A DNA stretch of 37,769 nt from an uncultured bacterium (lineage in GTDB: Bacteria; Bacillota; Clostridia; Lachnospirales; Lachnospiraceae), in NCBI GenBank assembly GCA_945828315.1, contig CALZQA010000019.1, forward strand, positions 1 to 37,769, given 5' to 3'. Below the pieces are notes generated by a model, which had not been told where the DNA came from, ran no database searches, and worked only from the letters and a program-made list of their open reading frames with translations. The stretch's first letter is position 1. Every line of letters begins with the position of its first letter. Position numbers and translations under genes: made by a program. This document shows, in pieces, positions 25,189-33,427 of this stretch.

Positions 25189-28100
25189 TCATGCGTTCTT
25201 TTCTACTCCAAGCGCAACTTTTTCCCCGTTAATATTCCATTCCTTCTCGTATCCGCTTACAACCCCCGATGTAAGTGAATCTGCCAGCACTTCACCACAG
25301 ATCTCCTCACCGTGTGCAGCAAAGATGTCTGCCACCTTGCCGTCTGCCACATAAGATACACGGATGCGGTCCATGACCTCAAAACCGGCTTCCTTACGCA
25401 TGGTCTGAATCTTGCTGATGATCTCGCGTACAAAGCCTTCCTGGATCAGCTCCTCTGTCAGATTTGTATCCAGTACAACAGTTACGGTATTGTCACCCTC
25501 TGTCTGATAGCCTTCCATCTGTGTCATAGTGATCAGCAGATCTTCCTCTGATAGTACAACATCCGGAGAAACACTGTCAAGAGTGATGCTTCCCTTGCTC
25601 TTCAGTTCTGCCATCGCAGCGTTACCGTCCAGCTCTGCCAGAGCCTTCTGGATCTGTCCTAAGAACTTGCCGTACTTGGGACCAACCGTACGAAGCTGCG
25701 GTTTGAAGGTGTAATCGGTATATTTGCTGACATCCTCCGTAAATTCAACCTTCTTTACATTCAGCTCATCGGCAATGATCTCTGTATAAAAATCGGATAA
25801 TGTCTCCGGAGCCTTTACGTACATCGTACCGATCGGCTGGCGGTTCTTGATATTTGCAGAGTTACGGCAGGCACGGCCCATGACAACGATCTTTAAGACT
25901 GCCTCCATATTTTTCTCCAGCTCTGCATCGATCCATGCCTCGTTTGCTACCGGGAAGTCACAAAGATGAACGCTCTCCGGGGCATCCTTATCGATGGAAC
26001 ATACCAGATTGCGGTAAATATCCTCTGTCATGAAGGGGATCATGGGCGCTGCACATTTTGCAACTGTTACAAGTGCGGTGTAAAGCGTCATGTAAGCGTT
26101 GATCTTATCCTGCTCCATGCCCTTTGCCCAGAAGCGCTCACGGCTGCGGCGCACATACCAGTTACTCATCTCATCCACGAAATCATCCAGCGCACGGGCT
26201 GCTTCCGGGATACGGTAGTTGTTCAGGTTATCGTCCACAGACTTGATGAGCGTATTCAGCTTTGACAACAGCCATTTGTCCATAACAGACAGCTTCTCGT
26301 AATCCAGTGTATATTTTGTTGCATCAAAATTGTCAATGTTCGCATACAGTACGAAGAACGCGTAGGTATTCCACAGCGTACCCATAAACTTGCGCTGTCC
26401 TTCCTGTACAGCCTTGCCATGGAAACGGTTCGGAAGCCACGGCGCACTATTAATATAGAAGTACCAGCGGATCGCATCTGCACCATACTTCTCCAGTGCA
26501 TCAAAAGGATCCACCGCATTTCCTTTGGACTTACTCATCTTCTGTCCGTTCTCGTCCTGCACATGTCCGAGTACGATGACATTCTCATAAGGAGCCTTGC
26601 CAAAAAGCAGGGTAGACTCGGCCATCAGGGAGTAGAACCATCCACGGGTCTGGTCAACCGCCTCGGAAATGAACTGTGCCGGGAACTGCTGCTCGAACAG
26701 CTCCTTATTTTCAAAGGGATAATGATGCTGTGCGAAGGGCATCGCACCGGAATCAAACCAGCAGTCGATGACCTCAGGTACACGGCGCATCGTTTTTCCG
26801 CAACAAGGACATTTGATCTCAACCGCATCGATGTACGGACGGTGCAGCTCGATCTTTGCCGCTTCAGGATCTCCGCTAAGCTCTGCCAGCTCTGCTCTGC
26901 TGCCTACGGAGATCTGGTGTCCGCAATCCTCACACTCCCAGATATTGAGCGGTGTTCCCCAGTAACGGTTACGGGAGATGCCCCAGTCCTGAATGTTCTC
27001 CAGCCAGTTGCCGAAACGTCCCTCTCCGATCGACTCAGGGATCCAGTTAACGGTGTGGTTATTTGCCACCAGCTCATCACGCACCTCGGTCATCTTGATA
27101 AACCAGGACTCACGCGCATAGTAGATGAGCGGGGTGTCGCAGCGCCAGCAGTGCGGATATTCATGCTCGAACTTGGGTGCGTCGAACAGCAGTCCTTTGT
27201 CTTCCAGATCCTGCAATACCATCGGGTCTGCCTTCTTTACAAAGACACCTGCGTAAGGCGTATTCTCAGTCAGCTCACCCTTCTCATTGACAAGCTGTAC
27301 GAAGGGCAGGTCATAGTTGCGTCCCACATTTGCATCGTCCTCACCAAATGCGGGAGCGATGTGTACGATACCGGTACCATCTGTCATCGTAACGTAGTTG
27401 TCACAGGTGATGTAGTGTGCTTTTTTGTGCTGCTTTGCAATGATCTCGTTTGCAAAATCAAACAGCGGCTCGTATTCCTTGCGCTCAAGATCGGTTCCCT
27501 TGTAGCTCTCAAGCACTTCGTAGGTCTTCTGTCCCTCCTCGGTGGCAAGAGTTCCGAGCACCTTATCCAGCAGCGCCTCAGCCATATAATAGGTATAGCC
27601 ATCGATGGCCTTTACCTTGCAATAGATCTCATCCGGGTTCACGCAGAGTGCCACGTTGCTGGGCAGGGTCCAGGGAGTCGTCGTCCATGCCAGGAAGTAA
27701 GCATCCTCGCCCACAACCTTAAAGCGGACAACAGCAGAACGCTCCTTGACTGTTTTGTAGCCCTGTGCCACTTCCTGTGAAGAAAGCGGCGTTCCGCAGC
27801 GCGGGCAGTAGGGAACGATCTTGAAGCCCTTGTACAAAAGCTTTTTGTCCCAGATCTCTTTCAGTGCCCACCACTCGGATTCGATAAAATTGTCGTCATA
27901 GGTTACGTAGGGATCATCCATATCAGCCCAGAAACCGACAGTTCCGGAGAAGTCCTCCCACATTCCTTTGTATTTCCATACGGATTCCTTACATTTTTTT
28001 ATGAAGGGCTCCATTCCGTACTCTTCGATCTGCTCCTTGCCGTTTAAGCCCAGCAGTTTCTCTACCTCCAGCTCCACCGGCAGACCGTGGGTATCCCAGC

Positions 28101-28350
28101 CCGCCTTACGGGGCACATAGTAGCCCTTCATGGTGCGGTATCGGGGAATCATATCCTTGATGACACGGGTCAGCACATGACCGATATGCGGTTTGCCGTT
28201 TGCAGTCGGCGGTCCGTCATAAAACGTATAGGTCGGTCCTTCCTTGCGATTTTCCATACTCTTGCGGAAGATGTCATTGTCTTCCCAGAACTTCTCGGTT
28301 GCTTTTTCTCTCTCCACGAAATTCATATTCGTATCGACTTTGTTGTACAT
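25189..28350 (-). CDS. ileS: isoleucyl-tRNA synthetase, long (IleS2-like) type
   Basis: Charges tRNA-Ile. At 1053 residues it is longer than the common bacterial form (about 930). The HIGH motif is at 55-58 (PHIGHVL) and KMSKS at 604-608 (KMSKSKGNAVDP). Zinc-type cysteine pairs occur in CEDCGHQ and CPCCGKTMRR. The editing domain is present (WTTTPWTLPSN). YCPRCGTPLSSQEVAQGY is the wording of eukaryote-like IleS2 enzymes, which tolerate mupirocin. AAAGGAG precedes the ATG. A complete isoleucine T-box leader and a strong promoter lie directly upstream, so expression rises when tRNA-Ile is uncharged. Confidence 0.97.
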   Translation of the reverse strand: MYNKVDTNMNFVEREKATEKFWEDNDIFRKSMENRKEGPTYTFYDGPPTANGKPHIGHVLTRVIKDMIPRYRTMKGYYVPRKAGWDTHGLPVELEVEKLLGLNGKEQIEEYGMEPFIKKCKESVWKYKGMWEDFSGTVGFWADMDDPYVTYDDNFIESEWWALKEIWDKKLLYKGFKIVPYCPRCGTPLSSQEVAQGYKTVKERSAVVRFKVVGEDAYFLAWTTTPWTLPSNVALCVNPDEIYCKVKAIDGYTYYMAEALLDKVLGTLATEEGQKTYEVLESYKGTDLERKEYEPLFDFANEIIAKQHKKAHYITCDNYVTMTDGTGIVHIAPAFGEDDANVGRNYDLPFVQLVNEKGELTENTPYAGVFVKKADPMVLQDLEDKGLLFDAPKFEHEYPHCWRCDTPLIYYARESWFIKMTEVRDELVANNHTVNWIPESIGEGRFGNWLENIQDWGISRNRYWGTPLNIWECEDCGHQISVGSRAELAELSGDPEAAKIELHRPYIDAVEIKCPCCGKTMRRVPEVIDCWFDSGAMPFAQHHYPFENKELFEQQFPAQFISEAVDQTRGWFYSLMAESTLLFGKAPYENVIVLGHVQDENGQKMSKSKGNAVDPFDALEKYGADAIRWYFYINSAPWLPNRFHGKAVQEGQRKFMGTLWNTYAFFVLYANIDNFDATKYTLDYEKLSVMDKWLLSKLNTLIKSVDDNLNNYRIPEAARALDDFVDEMSNWYVRRSRERFWAKGMEQDKINAYMTLYTALVTVAKCAAPMIPFMTEDIYRNLVCSIDKDAPESVHLCDFPVANEAWIDAELEKNMEAVLKIVVMGRACRNSANIKNRQPIGTMYVKAPETLSDFYTEIIADELNVKKVEFTEDVSKYTDYTFKPQLRTVGPKYGKFLGQIQKALAELDGNAAMAELKSKGSITLDSVSPDVVLSEEDLLITMTQMEGYQTEGDNTVTVVLDTNLTEELIQEGFVREIISKIQTMRKEAGFEVMDRIRVSYVADGKVADIFAAHGEEICGEVLADSLTSGVVSGYEKEWNINGEKVALGVEKNA

Positions 28351-28368
28351 TCTATTTTTCTCCTTTCC

Positions 28369-28634
28369 AAAAATAAAAAGCCCTCATCCGTAAAAGGACA
28401 AGGGCTGTTGCGCCATGTTTACCACCTCATACTGGATACTCCGATCATTCGTTCATATCCGCTTCCCGTAACGGGGGAAAACCGTCAGAACCTACTCACG
28501 ATGTTTTCAGCCTGCTGCTCAGAAGTGATATTCAGTGCTCACGTACTTGTACCGGTTCCCACCAATCCCGGCTCTCTGGGACGTTTCGTAAGACCTACTG
28601 TCTTCGTCAGTGCATTTGAGATATTCCTAAAAAT
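28369..28634 (-). promoter_or_regulatory. T-box riboswitch (isoleucine) upstream of ileS
   Basis: Read on the minus strand from about 28634. Stem I has AGAGAGCCGGG and GGTGGGAACCGG. The specifier loop has GAATATCACTTC with the Ile codon ATC (28527-28529). The T-box bulge is GGTGGTAAACATGG, where TGGT (28421-28424) pairs with the tRNA ACCA end. The terminator stem AGCCCT...AGGGCT (28379-28406) is followed by a T-run. Uncharged tRNA-Ile should stabilise the antiterminator and allow ileS transcription. Confidence 0.95.
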
Positions 28635-28641
28635 CTCCATT

Positions 28642-28671
28642 AGTATAATTCAAGGAAACAAGGATTGTCAA
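28642..28671 (-). promoter_or_regulatory. ileS promoter
   Basis: A perfect -35 TTGACA (28666-28671) and -10 TATACT (28642-28647), 18 bases apart, on the minus strand, directly ahead of the T-box leader. Together with the T-box this accounts for most of the stretch without a gene between 28351 and 28700. Confidence 0.8.
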
Positions 28672-28700
28672 GGGTCAGCGAGCATTTTCTCCGCTTTCGC

Positions 28701-29210
28701 TCACAGATCCTGTCCGTGATGATGCCCATCATAGGGCAGATCGTCCTCCAGACCGTCTCCGTCAAAGTCAATATAATCGTCTTCACCCTCCGTAAAGTAT
28801 TCGAAAGGCAGTGTTTCTGAATACATCCAGGAAGTCGTTCCGACTCCGGCGATATAGACCACAACGATCATGATCACAGTCAGGATCACAGAGATCACGG
28901 ATGTCACGATACCCGCAATCGCAAAACCCTTACCATCCGCATTCCGGCTCATGTGTATAATGGCAAATATGATAGAGATGATCGCCAGCGGTATATTGAT
29001 ACAGCCACAGAAAAATACCAGTGCCAGTATACCGAGCACCATCGACGCGATGCCAAAACCGTTGCCTCCGGGCTGAGAGGAAGAATGATAAAAGCTGCCT
29101 CCGTCCGGCGGCGGTGTCTGCTGTTCGCTCTGCCACTGATCCCGATTCACCTCTCCGAATGTATTCTTATCATAACCGGTCTGATTTTCCCGGTATTGCT
29201 TATCGTCCAT
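28701..29210 (-). CDS. DUF4190-like membrane protein
   Basis: A 169-residue protein of unknown function. Residues 1-50 are hydrophilic, rich in Gln, Pro and Gly. Residues about 52-86 and 95-122 are two hydrophobic hairpin-like segments (GIASMVLGILALVFFCGC and GFAIAGIVTSVISVILTVIM), the pattern of the DUF4190 family. The tail is acidic and carries DFDGDGLED (148-156), which fits the calcium-loop pattern DxDxDGxxD, then HHHGQDL at the end. AAAGGGAG precedes the ATG. It has its own promoter, divergent from pncB. Membrane location is well supported; any role is not. Confidence 0.8.
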   Translation of the reverse strand: MDDKQYRENQTGYDKNTFGEVNRDQWQSEQQTPPPDGGSFYHSSSQPGGNGFGIASMVLGILALVFFCGCINIPLAIISIIFAIIHMSRNADGKGFAIAGIVTSVISVILTVIMIVVVYIAGVGTTSWMYSETLPFEYFTEGEDDYIDFDGDGLEDDLPYDGHHHGQDL

Positions 29211-29257
29211 TTTACCGCTCCCTTTCCAATGATGTGTATCAGTACATCTTTTTTATG

Positions 29258-29286
29258 AGTTTAACACAAAATAGAAAAAGCGGCAA
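29258..29286 (-). promoter_or_regulatory. promoter of the DUF4190-like gene
   Basis: On the minus strand TTGCCG (29281-29286) and TAAACT (29258-29263) are 17 bases apart. It is moderate in quality and diverges from the pncB promoter 13 bases away. Confidence 0.5.
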
Positions 29287-29298
29287 CGCCATTGTTTC

Positions 29299-29327
29299 TT
29301 GACGCTTCGAAAAAATAAGACTATACT
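29299..29327 (+). promoter_or_regulatory. pncB promoter
   Basis: TTGACG (29299-29304) and TATACT (29322-29327) are 17 bases apart on the plus strand. The predicted start (about 29334) lies inside the tandem repeat that follows directly. Confidence 0.75.
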
Positions 29328-29359
29328 GAACCTAATTACTAGCGAACCTAACTACTAGC
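29328..29359 (+). repeat. tandem 16-bp repeat at the pncB start site
   Basis: GAACCTAATTACTAGC (29328-29343) is followed directly by GAACCTAACTACTAGC (29344-29359); they differ at one base. The pair begins right after the -10 box, a typical place for a repressor operator. I cannot name the regulator; a niacin-responsive repressor is one possibility. Confidence 0.75.
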
Positions 29360-29377
29360 ATAGAAACGACGATTACA

Positions 29378-29424
29378 CACAGTCCCCCGTCATTTTCACC
29401 CAGAATATCCACATACGGACTGTG
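29378..29424 (+). other. stem in the pncB leader
   Basis: CACAGTCC (29378-29385) and GGACTGTG (29417-29424) form a perfect 8-bp stem closing a 31-base loop in the 5' leader. It does not match a riboswitch class that I recognise. Confidence 0.5.
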
Positions 29425-29439
29425 AAAAACAAATAATCA

Positions 29440-29475
29440 GGAAAGGGGCGTCAGGCGCAGCCTGACAAAAAAGTT
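29440..29475 (+). promoter_or_regulatory. pncB ribosome site with hairpin in the spacer
   Basis: The only Shine-Dalgarno-like sequence is GGAAAGGGG (29440-29448), 27 bases from the ATG. Between them GTCAGGC-GCA-GCCTGAC (29450-29466) forms a perfect 7-bp hairpin. If it folds, the effective spacing drops to about 10 bases. No in-frame ATG, GTG or TTG lies between the upstream stop codon (29434) and 29476. Confidence 0.65.
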
Positions 29476-30927
29476 ATGAGCACCTTAAAGCTATCCCTGC
29501 TCACAGATCTGTATGAATTGACCATGATGCAGGGCTATTTCAAAAACCAGAATCATGATATTGTCGTATTTGACGCATTTTACCGCAGCAATCCCTGTGG
29601 AGGCGGTTATTCTGTATGCGCCGGTCTGGAACAGCTGATCGACTATGTCAAACGTCTTCAGTTTGATGAGGATGACATCAGTTACCTGCGGTCCTTGAAG
29701 ATTTTTGATGAGGACTTCCTGGCTTACCTGAAAGACTTCCGTTTCAGCGGTGACATTTATGCGATCCCCGAGGGCACGCTCATCTTCCCGCGAGAGCCAC
29801 TTGTCAAGATCATCGCACCGATCATGGAAGCACAGCTGATGGAAACTGCCATCTTAAATATCATCAACCACCAGTGCCTGATCGCCACAAAGGCAGCCCG
29901 CGTATGCTATGCAGCCAAAGGCGACGGAGTGATGGAGTTTGGTCTGCGCCGTGCACAGGGCCCTGACGCCGGTACATACGGTGCCAGAGCAGCAGTCATC
30001 GGCGGTTGTAAGGGAACATCCAATGTACTGGCCGGACAAATGTTTGACATTCCGGTACTCGGTACCCATGCCCACAGCTGGATCATGAGTTTCCCGGATG
30101 AATACACTGCATTCAAAGCGTATGCAGATCTCTATCCCAATGCCTGCATCCTTTTAGTAGACACCTATGATACCTTAAAATCCGGTATGCCCAATGCGAT
30201 CCGCGTCTTTACCGAGATGCGCGAGGCAGGCATTCCCCTGACCTATTACGGCATCCGCATGGACAGCGGTGATCTTGCCTATCTGTCAAAGAAAGTGCGC
30301 AAGATGTTAGACGATGCAGGATTCCCGGACGCAGTCATCTCTGCTTCCAATGATCTGGACGAGTACCTGATCGAGTCCTTAAAGCTTCAGGGCGCAACGA
30401 TCACCTCCTGGGGTGTCGGCACCAATCTGATCACTTCCAAGGACAATCCCGCATTCGGCGGTGTGTACAAGCTGGCTGCCATTCAGGCAGAGGACGGCAC
30501 CTTCACTCCGAAGATCAAGCTGTCCGAGAACTCCGAGAAGGTGACCAACCCCGGAAACAAGACGATCTACCGCATCTACGACAACGATACCGGAAAGATC
30601 CGCGCCGATCTGATCTGTCTGGCGGACGAAGTATTTGATCCCCATGAGGACATGCTGTTGTTCGATCCGCAGGAGCCGTGGAAAAAGACGCGCATCGCCG
30701 GAGACAGCTACACACTGCGTGAGCTGCTCGTACCGGTATTTAGGAAGGGTGAATGCGTTTACGAATCTCCCTCTACCATGGAGATCCGCGCGATCTGCGA
30801 AAAGGAAAAGGATACCATTTGGGACGAGACCAAGCGTTTTGTCAATCCCGCCAAGATCTATGTGGATCTGTCGGACAAGCTGTACAAGCTCAAGAATGAT
30901 ATTCTGAATCAGATGAGTCAGGCGTAA
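29476..30927 (+). CDS. pncB: nicotinate phosphoribosyltransferase
   Basis: Converts nicotinate and PRPP (with ATP) to nicotinate mononucleotide, the entry step of the niacin salvage route to NAD. The 483 residues match the family. Landmarks are LTDLYELTMMQGYF at the N-terminus, the EFGLRRAQGPDAG segment, GTHAHSWIMSF with the phosphorylated-type histidine region, and YGIRMDSGDLAYLS. It is a single-gene transcript: a good promoter lies upstream and a strong bidirectional terminator downstream. The ATG lacks a ribosome site at normal distance, see the leader hairpin. Regulation at the start site by the tandem repeat is likely but untested. Confidence 0.96.
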   Translation: MSTLKLSLLTDLYELTMMQGYFKNQNHDIVVFDAFYRSNPCGGGYSVCAGLEQLIDYVKRLQFDEDDISYLRSLKIFDEDFLAYLKDFRFSGDIYAIPEGTLIFPREPLVKIIAPIMEAQLMETAILNIINHQCLIATKAARVCYAAKGDGVMEFGLRRAQGPDAGTYGARAAVIGGCKGTSNVLAGQMFDIPVLGTHAHSWIMSFPDEYTAFKAYADLYPNACILLVDTYDTLKSGMPNAIRVFTEMREAGIPLTYYGIRMDSGDLAYLSKKVRKMLDDAGFPDAVISASNDLDEYLIESLKLQGATITSWGVGTNLITSKDNPAFGGVYKLAAIQAEDGTFTPKIKLSENSEKVTNPGNKTIYRIYDNDTGKIRADLICLADEVFDPHEDMLLFDPQEPWKKTRIAGDSYTLRELLVPVFRKGECVYESPSTMEIRAICEKEKDTIWDETKRFVNPAKIYVDLSDKLYKLKNDILNQMSQA

Positions 30928-30944
30928 TTTTTCATATGCATTTC

Positions 30945-30974
30945 AAAAGAGGCCTCCGCAGAGGTCTCTTTTTT
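30945..30974. terminator. bidirectional terminator of pncB and the glycosyltransferase operon
   Basis: A 12-bp stem (30945-30956 with 30961-30972, one G-T pair), 4-base loop CGCA. It is followed by a T-run on the plus strand and preceded by AAAA, so it can also end minus-strand transcription. 30975-31048 holds nothing else recognisable. Confidence 0.85.
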
Positions 30975-31048
30975 GATGATGCGCCTACTCAACCCGATAC
31001 TGCATAAAAGATCCACTGCAGTCGCGGGCTCTTTACATATCCTGTAAT

Positions 31049-32065
31049 TTAATTGAATCCAACAATCTTCTGCGTCAGCTTATACGCCGCCACAGAGATC
31101 TTGCGTCCGCCCCTGCCCGGCAGATTCATGGTGTTGCCCATGATACCGTTGCGCAGATGATGAAACAGGCGGATATCATAGTCCTTGATGTACTTCCACA
31201 AGTCTCTCTTTTTCTGCAGATTTTCCTCTGTGCCGGAACGCAAAAGCAAAACAGTCGAAACGACCGTGATGATCTCCAGGTAATTAAACATGTACTTGCG
31301 CAGGCGCTTGTTCTGGATCCTCCACAGGTCATAGTCCTCGATCATGATCTTATTCACCTTAATCTGCTGATCGATGCGTCCGATCATGATATCCTCATTC
31401 ACAGACTGATCCTCACGTCCGATATAGTAATGGTACAGATCCACATCCATGTAATACATCTTTTTCACAAAAGGCAACGGATGGTACACATAGATATTAT
31501 CCACATAAAATGTGTGTTTCGGCAGCTCCAGCTTGCATTTTAACAGCATGCCCGTGCGGTAAATGACGGAATGCATCAAAAGATAATGTCCCTTCGTGAT
31601 GAGTTTCACATCATTCCAGCCAAAGATCTGATCGGTGGGGAACATGGATGTATAACGCATCACTTTCTTGTGCTTGGCACCATCCTTGTCATAGACAAAA
31701 TTTGCGATAAACAGATCCACGGTCTCATCACCTCCGGCCAGCTGACGCAGCTTATCCAGCACCTCCAGAAATGCCTTCTCATCTACCCAGTCATCACTGT
31801 CCACCACCTTGTAATACAGTCCGGTGGCATTCTGAATACCGGTATTGACTGCAGCGCCGTGTCCGCCGTTTTCCTGATGGATCGCGCGGATGATCGTGGG
31901 GTAACGTCTCGCATAGGAATCCGCGATCTCCGGTGTCGCATCCTTCGAACCGTCGTCCACGATCAAAATCTCCACATCCTCACCGCCTACTAAAAGCGAT
32001 TTAATGCAGTGCTCCATATAATCCTGCGAATTGTAGCAGGGAATTGCAATCGTAAGTAATTTCAT
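31049..32065 (-). CDS. family 2 glycosyltransferase
   Basis: A cytoplasmic GT-A glycosyltransferase of 338 residues, acting on a surface or lipid-linked glycan. IPCYNSQDYMEHCIKSLL and VDDGSKDATPEIA form the nucleotide-sugar site, and VVDSDDWVDE carries the metal-binding DxD. The C-terminal half (HTFYVDNIYVYHPLPFVKKM and a basic end) shows no clear membrane helix. Its ATG overlaps the glf stop by 4 bases (ATGA), so the two are translated as a coupled pair. Because Glf makes UDP-galactofuranose, this enzyme may be a galactofuranosyltransferase (inference from context; the sequence alone does not give the donor). Confidence 0.88.
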   Translation of the reverse strand: MKLLTIAIPCYNSQDYMEHCIKSLLVGGEDVEILIVDDGSKDATPEIADSYARRYPTIIRAIHQENGGHGAAVNTGIQNATGLYYKVVDSDDWVDEKAFLEVLDKLRQLAGGDETVDLFIANFVYDKDGAKHKKVMRYTSMFPTDQIFGWNDVKLITKGHYLLMHSVIYRTGMLLKCKLELPKHTFYVDNIYVYHPLPFVKKMYYMDVDLYHYYIGREDQSVNEDIMIGRIDQQIKVNKIMIEDYDLWRIQNKRLRKYMFNYLEIITVVSTVLLLRSGTEENLQKKRDLWKYIKDYDIRLFHHLRNGIMGNTMNLPGRGGRKISVAAYKLTQKIVGFN

Positions 32066-33228
32066 CGTCTTTTCTCCATGATCCTTTCTGCCAGGTCAAG
32101 CGCCTTCCGCGCCATAGCATCCATATTATAATATTTATATTCTGCCAGTCTTCCCAGCAGATAAAAGCCGGGCAGCCCTGCTGTCAGTGCACGATACTTT
32201 TCGTACAGCGCCTCATTATCTGGGTTCAAGATCGCATAGTAGGGAATTTCTCCTGCGGCGCCGCTGTACGCAAACGGATACTCCCGCACGATCGTCGTGC
32301 CGTCGCAACCGGTCTGTCCCGTCAGATATTGAAACTCCGTAATGCGGGTAAAATCTTCACTGACGGTATAATTAACAACCGAATGCCCGTGCTGATAGTC
32401 GCTCTGCTCCAAATGCTCAAAGTCAAACCGGAGAGAACGGTACGGCAGGCGTCCGTAACGGCAGTCGAACAATTCGTCCAGCGCTCCGGTATAGATAACT
32501 TCCCCCTCAAAGGACGCTCCGTCAAATAAAATCCCCTCCGACCTGATCGCCAGACGCTCTGATGCTTTTACGCCAAGCACAACATCTATGTTTTCATGAT
32601 CCAGCAGCCGCTCAAACATCGGCGTGAAACCATGCTCCGGCACACCCTGATATTTATCCTGAAAATAGCGGTTATCGTGTGAGATCAGCACCGGGACACG
32701 TCCGGTCACCTCCGGCGAGATCTCCTCCGGAGTCTGTCCCCACTGCTTCATCGTATAGCGCAAAAAAATGTTTTCATACACATACTGCGCAATTTTCTGA
32801 ATGTCCGGATCTTCACTTTTTTTCAGCTCCATGATCGGCACTCTGCTGCCTTCGCCGTATGCAAAGATCAGTTTCTCTTCCAGTTCTTTCGCCTTTTCCT
32901 CACCGTAAACAAGCTGCAGTGTGTTCAGGTTAAACGGCACCGGGATCAGATTCCCGTTTACATTCGCCACTACCTGATGTCCCTGTGGATACAGATACCA
33001 GTCCGTAAAACGTGACAGATATTCATAGACGCCCTCATCATTTGTATGAAAAATATGTGGACCATATTCATGGATCAGCACACCGTATGTATCCATTTTA
33101 TCAAAGCAATTACCACCGATATGATCACGCTGTTCCAGAACCAGCACGCGGCGGCCTCCGGTCTCTGCAAGCTGACGTGCTGCGACTGCGCCCGCGATGC
33201 CTGCACCGATAACGATCGTATTGTACAT
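32062..33228 (-). CDS. glf: UDP-galactopyranose mutase
   Basis: A flavoenzyme that interconverts UDP-galactopyranose and UDP-galactofuranose. The protein has 388 residues from the chosen start. The FAD motif is at the N-terminus (VIGAGIAGAVAARQLAE and LEQRDHIGGNCFD). HEYGPHIFHTN and the mutase core FLRYTMKQWGQTPEEI with VPVLISHDNRYFQDKYQGVP follow, and a late FAD-contact segment reads YYNMDAMARKALDL. The ATG at 33228 follows GGGGGAAGAG; an in-frame ATG at 33294 lacks a ribosome site. It is first in an operon with the family 2 glycosyltransferase. Its presence predicts galactofuranose in a surface polymer of this organism. Confidence 0.95.
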   Translation of the reverse strand: MYNTIVIGAGIAGAVAARQLAETGGRRVLVLEQRDHIGGNCFDKMDTYGVLIHEYGPHIFHTNDEGVYEYLSRFTDWYLYPQGHQVVANVNGNLIPVPFNLNTLQLVYGEEKAKELEEKLIFAYGEGSRVPIMELKKSEDPDIQKIAQYVYENIFLRYTMKQWGQTPEEISPEVTGRVPVLISHDNRYFQDKYQGVPEHGFTPMFERLLDHENIDVVLGVKASERLAIRSEGILFDGASFEGEVIYTGALDELFDCRYGRLPYRSLRFDFEHLEQSDYQHGHSVVNYTVSEDFTRITEFQYLTGQTGCDGTTIVREYPFAYSGAAGEIPYYAILNPDNEALYEKYRALTAGLPGFYLLGRLAEYKYYNMDAMARKALDLAERIMEKRR

Positions 33229-33320
33229 CTCTTCCCCCTTTTTATTTGTAAAGCTCCTTGGCTTTGAAGTGTTTACAAAATGTTCACAAACCAATCATAG
33301 CCATGTCACAATTCATGAGT

Positions 33321-33349
33321 ATTATATAACCATATCAAACAACAAACAA
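33321..33349 (-). promoter_or_regulatory. glf promoter
   Basis: A perfect TATAAT (33321-33326) on the minus strand with a weak -35 TTGTTT (33344-33349) at 17 bases. It predicts a leader of about 85 bases. Confidence 0.55.
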
Positions 33350-33394
33350 GTTAATTCACGAAAACTTCCCATATTTTCTTTTTCATAATGTAAA

Positions 33395-33421
33395 AGGGCG
33401 ATGCGAAAACCGCATCGCCCT
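33395..33421 (-). terminator. mutY terminator
   Basis: A perfect 11-bp GC-rich stem (33395-33405 with 33411-33421), 5-base loop, followed on the minus strand by TTTTAC. It lies 7 bases past the mutY stop. Confidence 0.85.
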
Positions 33422-33427
33422 CCTCTT

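Noticed and set aside
26419-27780. 453-codon open frame on the plus strand opposite ileS
   Set aside because: It is antisense to a certain IleS and has no ribosome site or recognisable domain.
33260-33290. Possible operator (TGTGAACATTTTGTAAACAC) in the glf leader
   Set aside because: Only the outer three bases on each side pair; the dyad fails in the middle.
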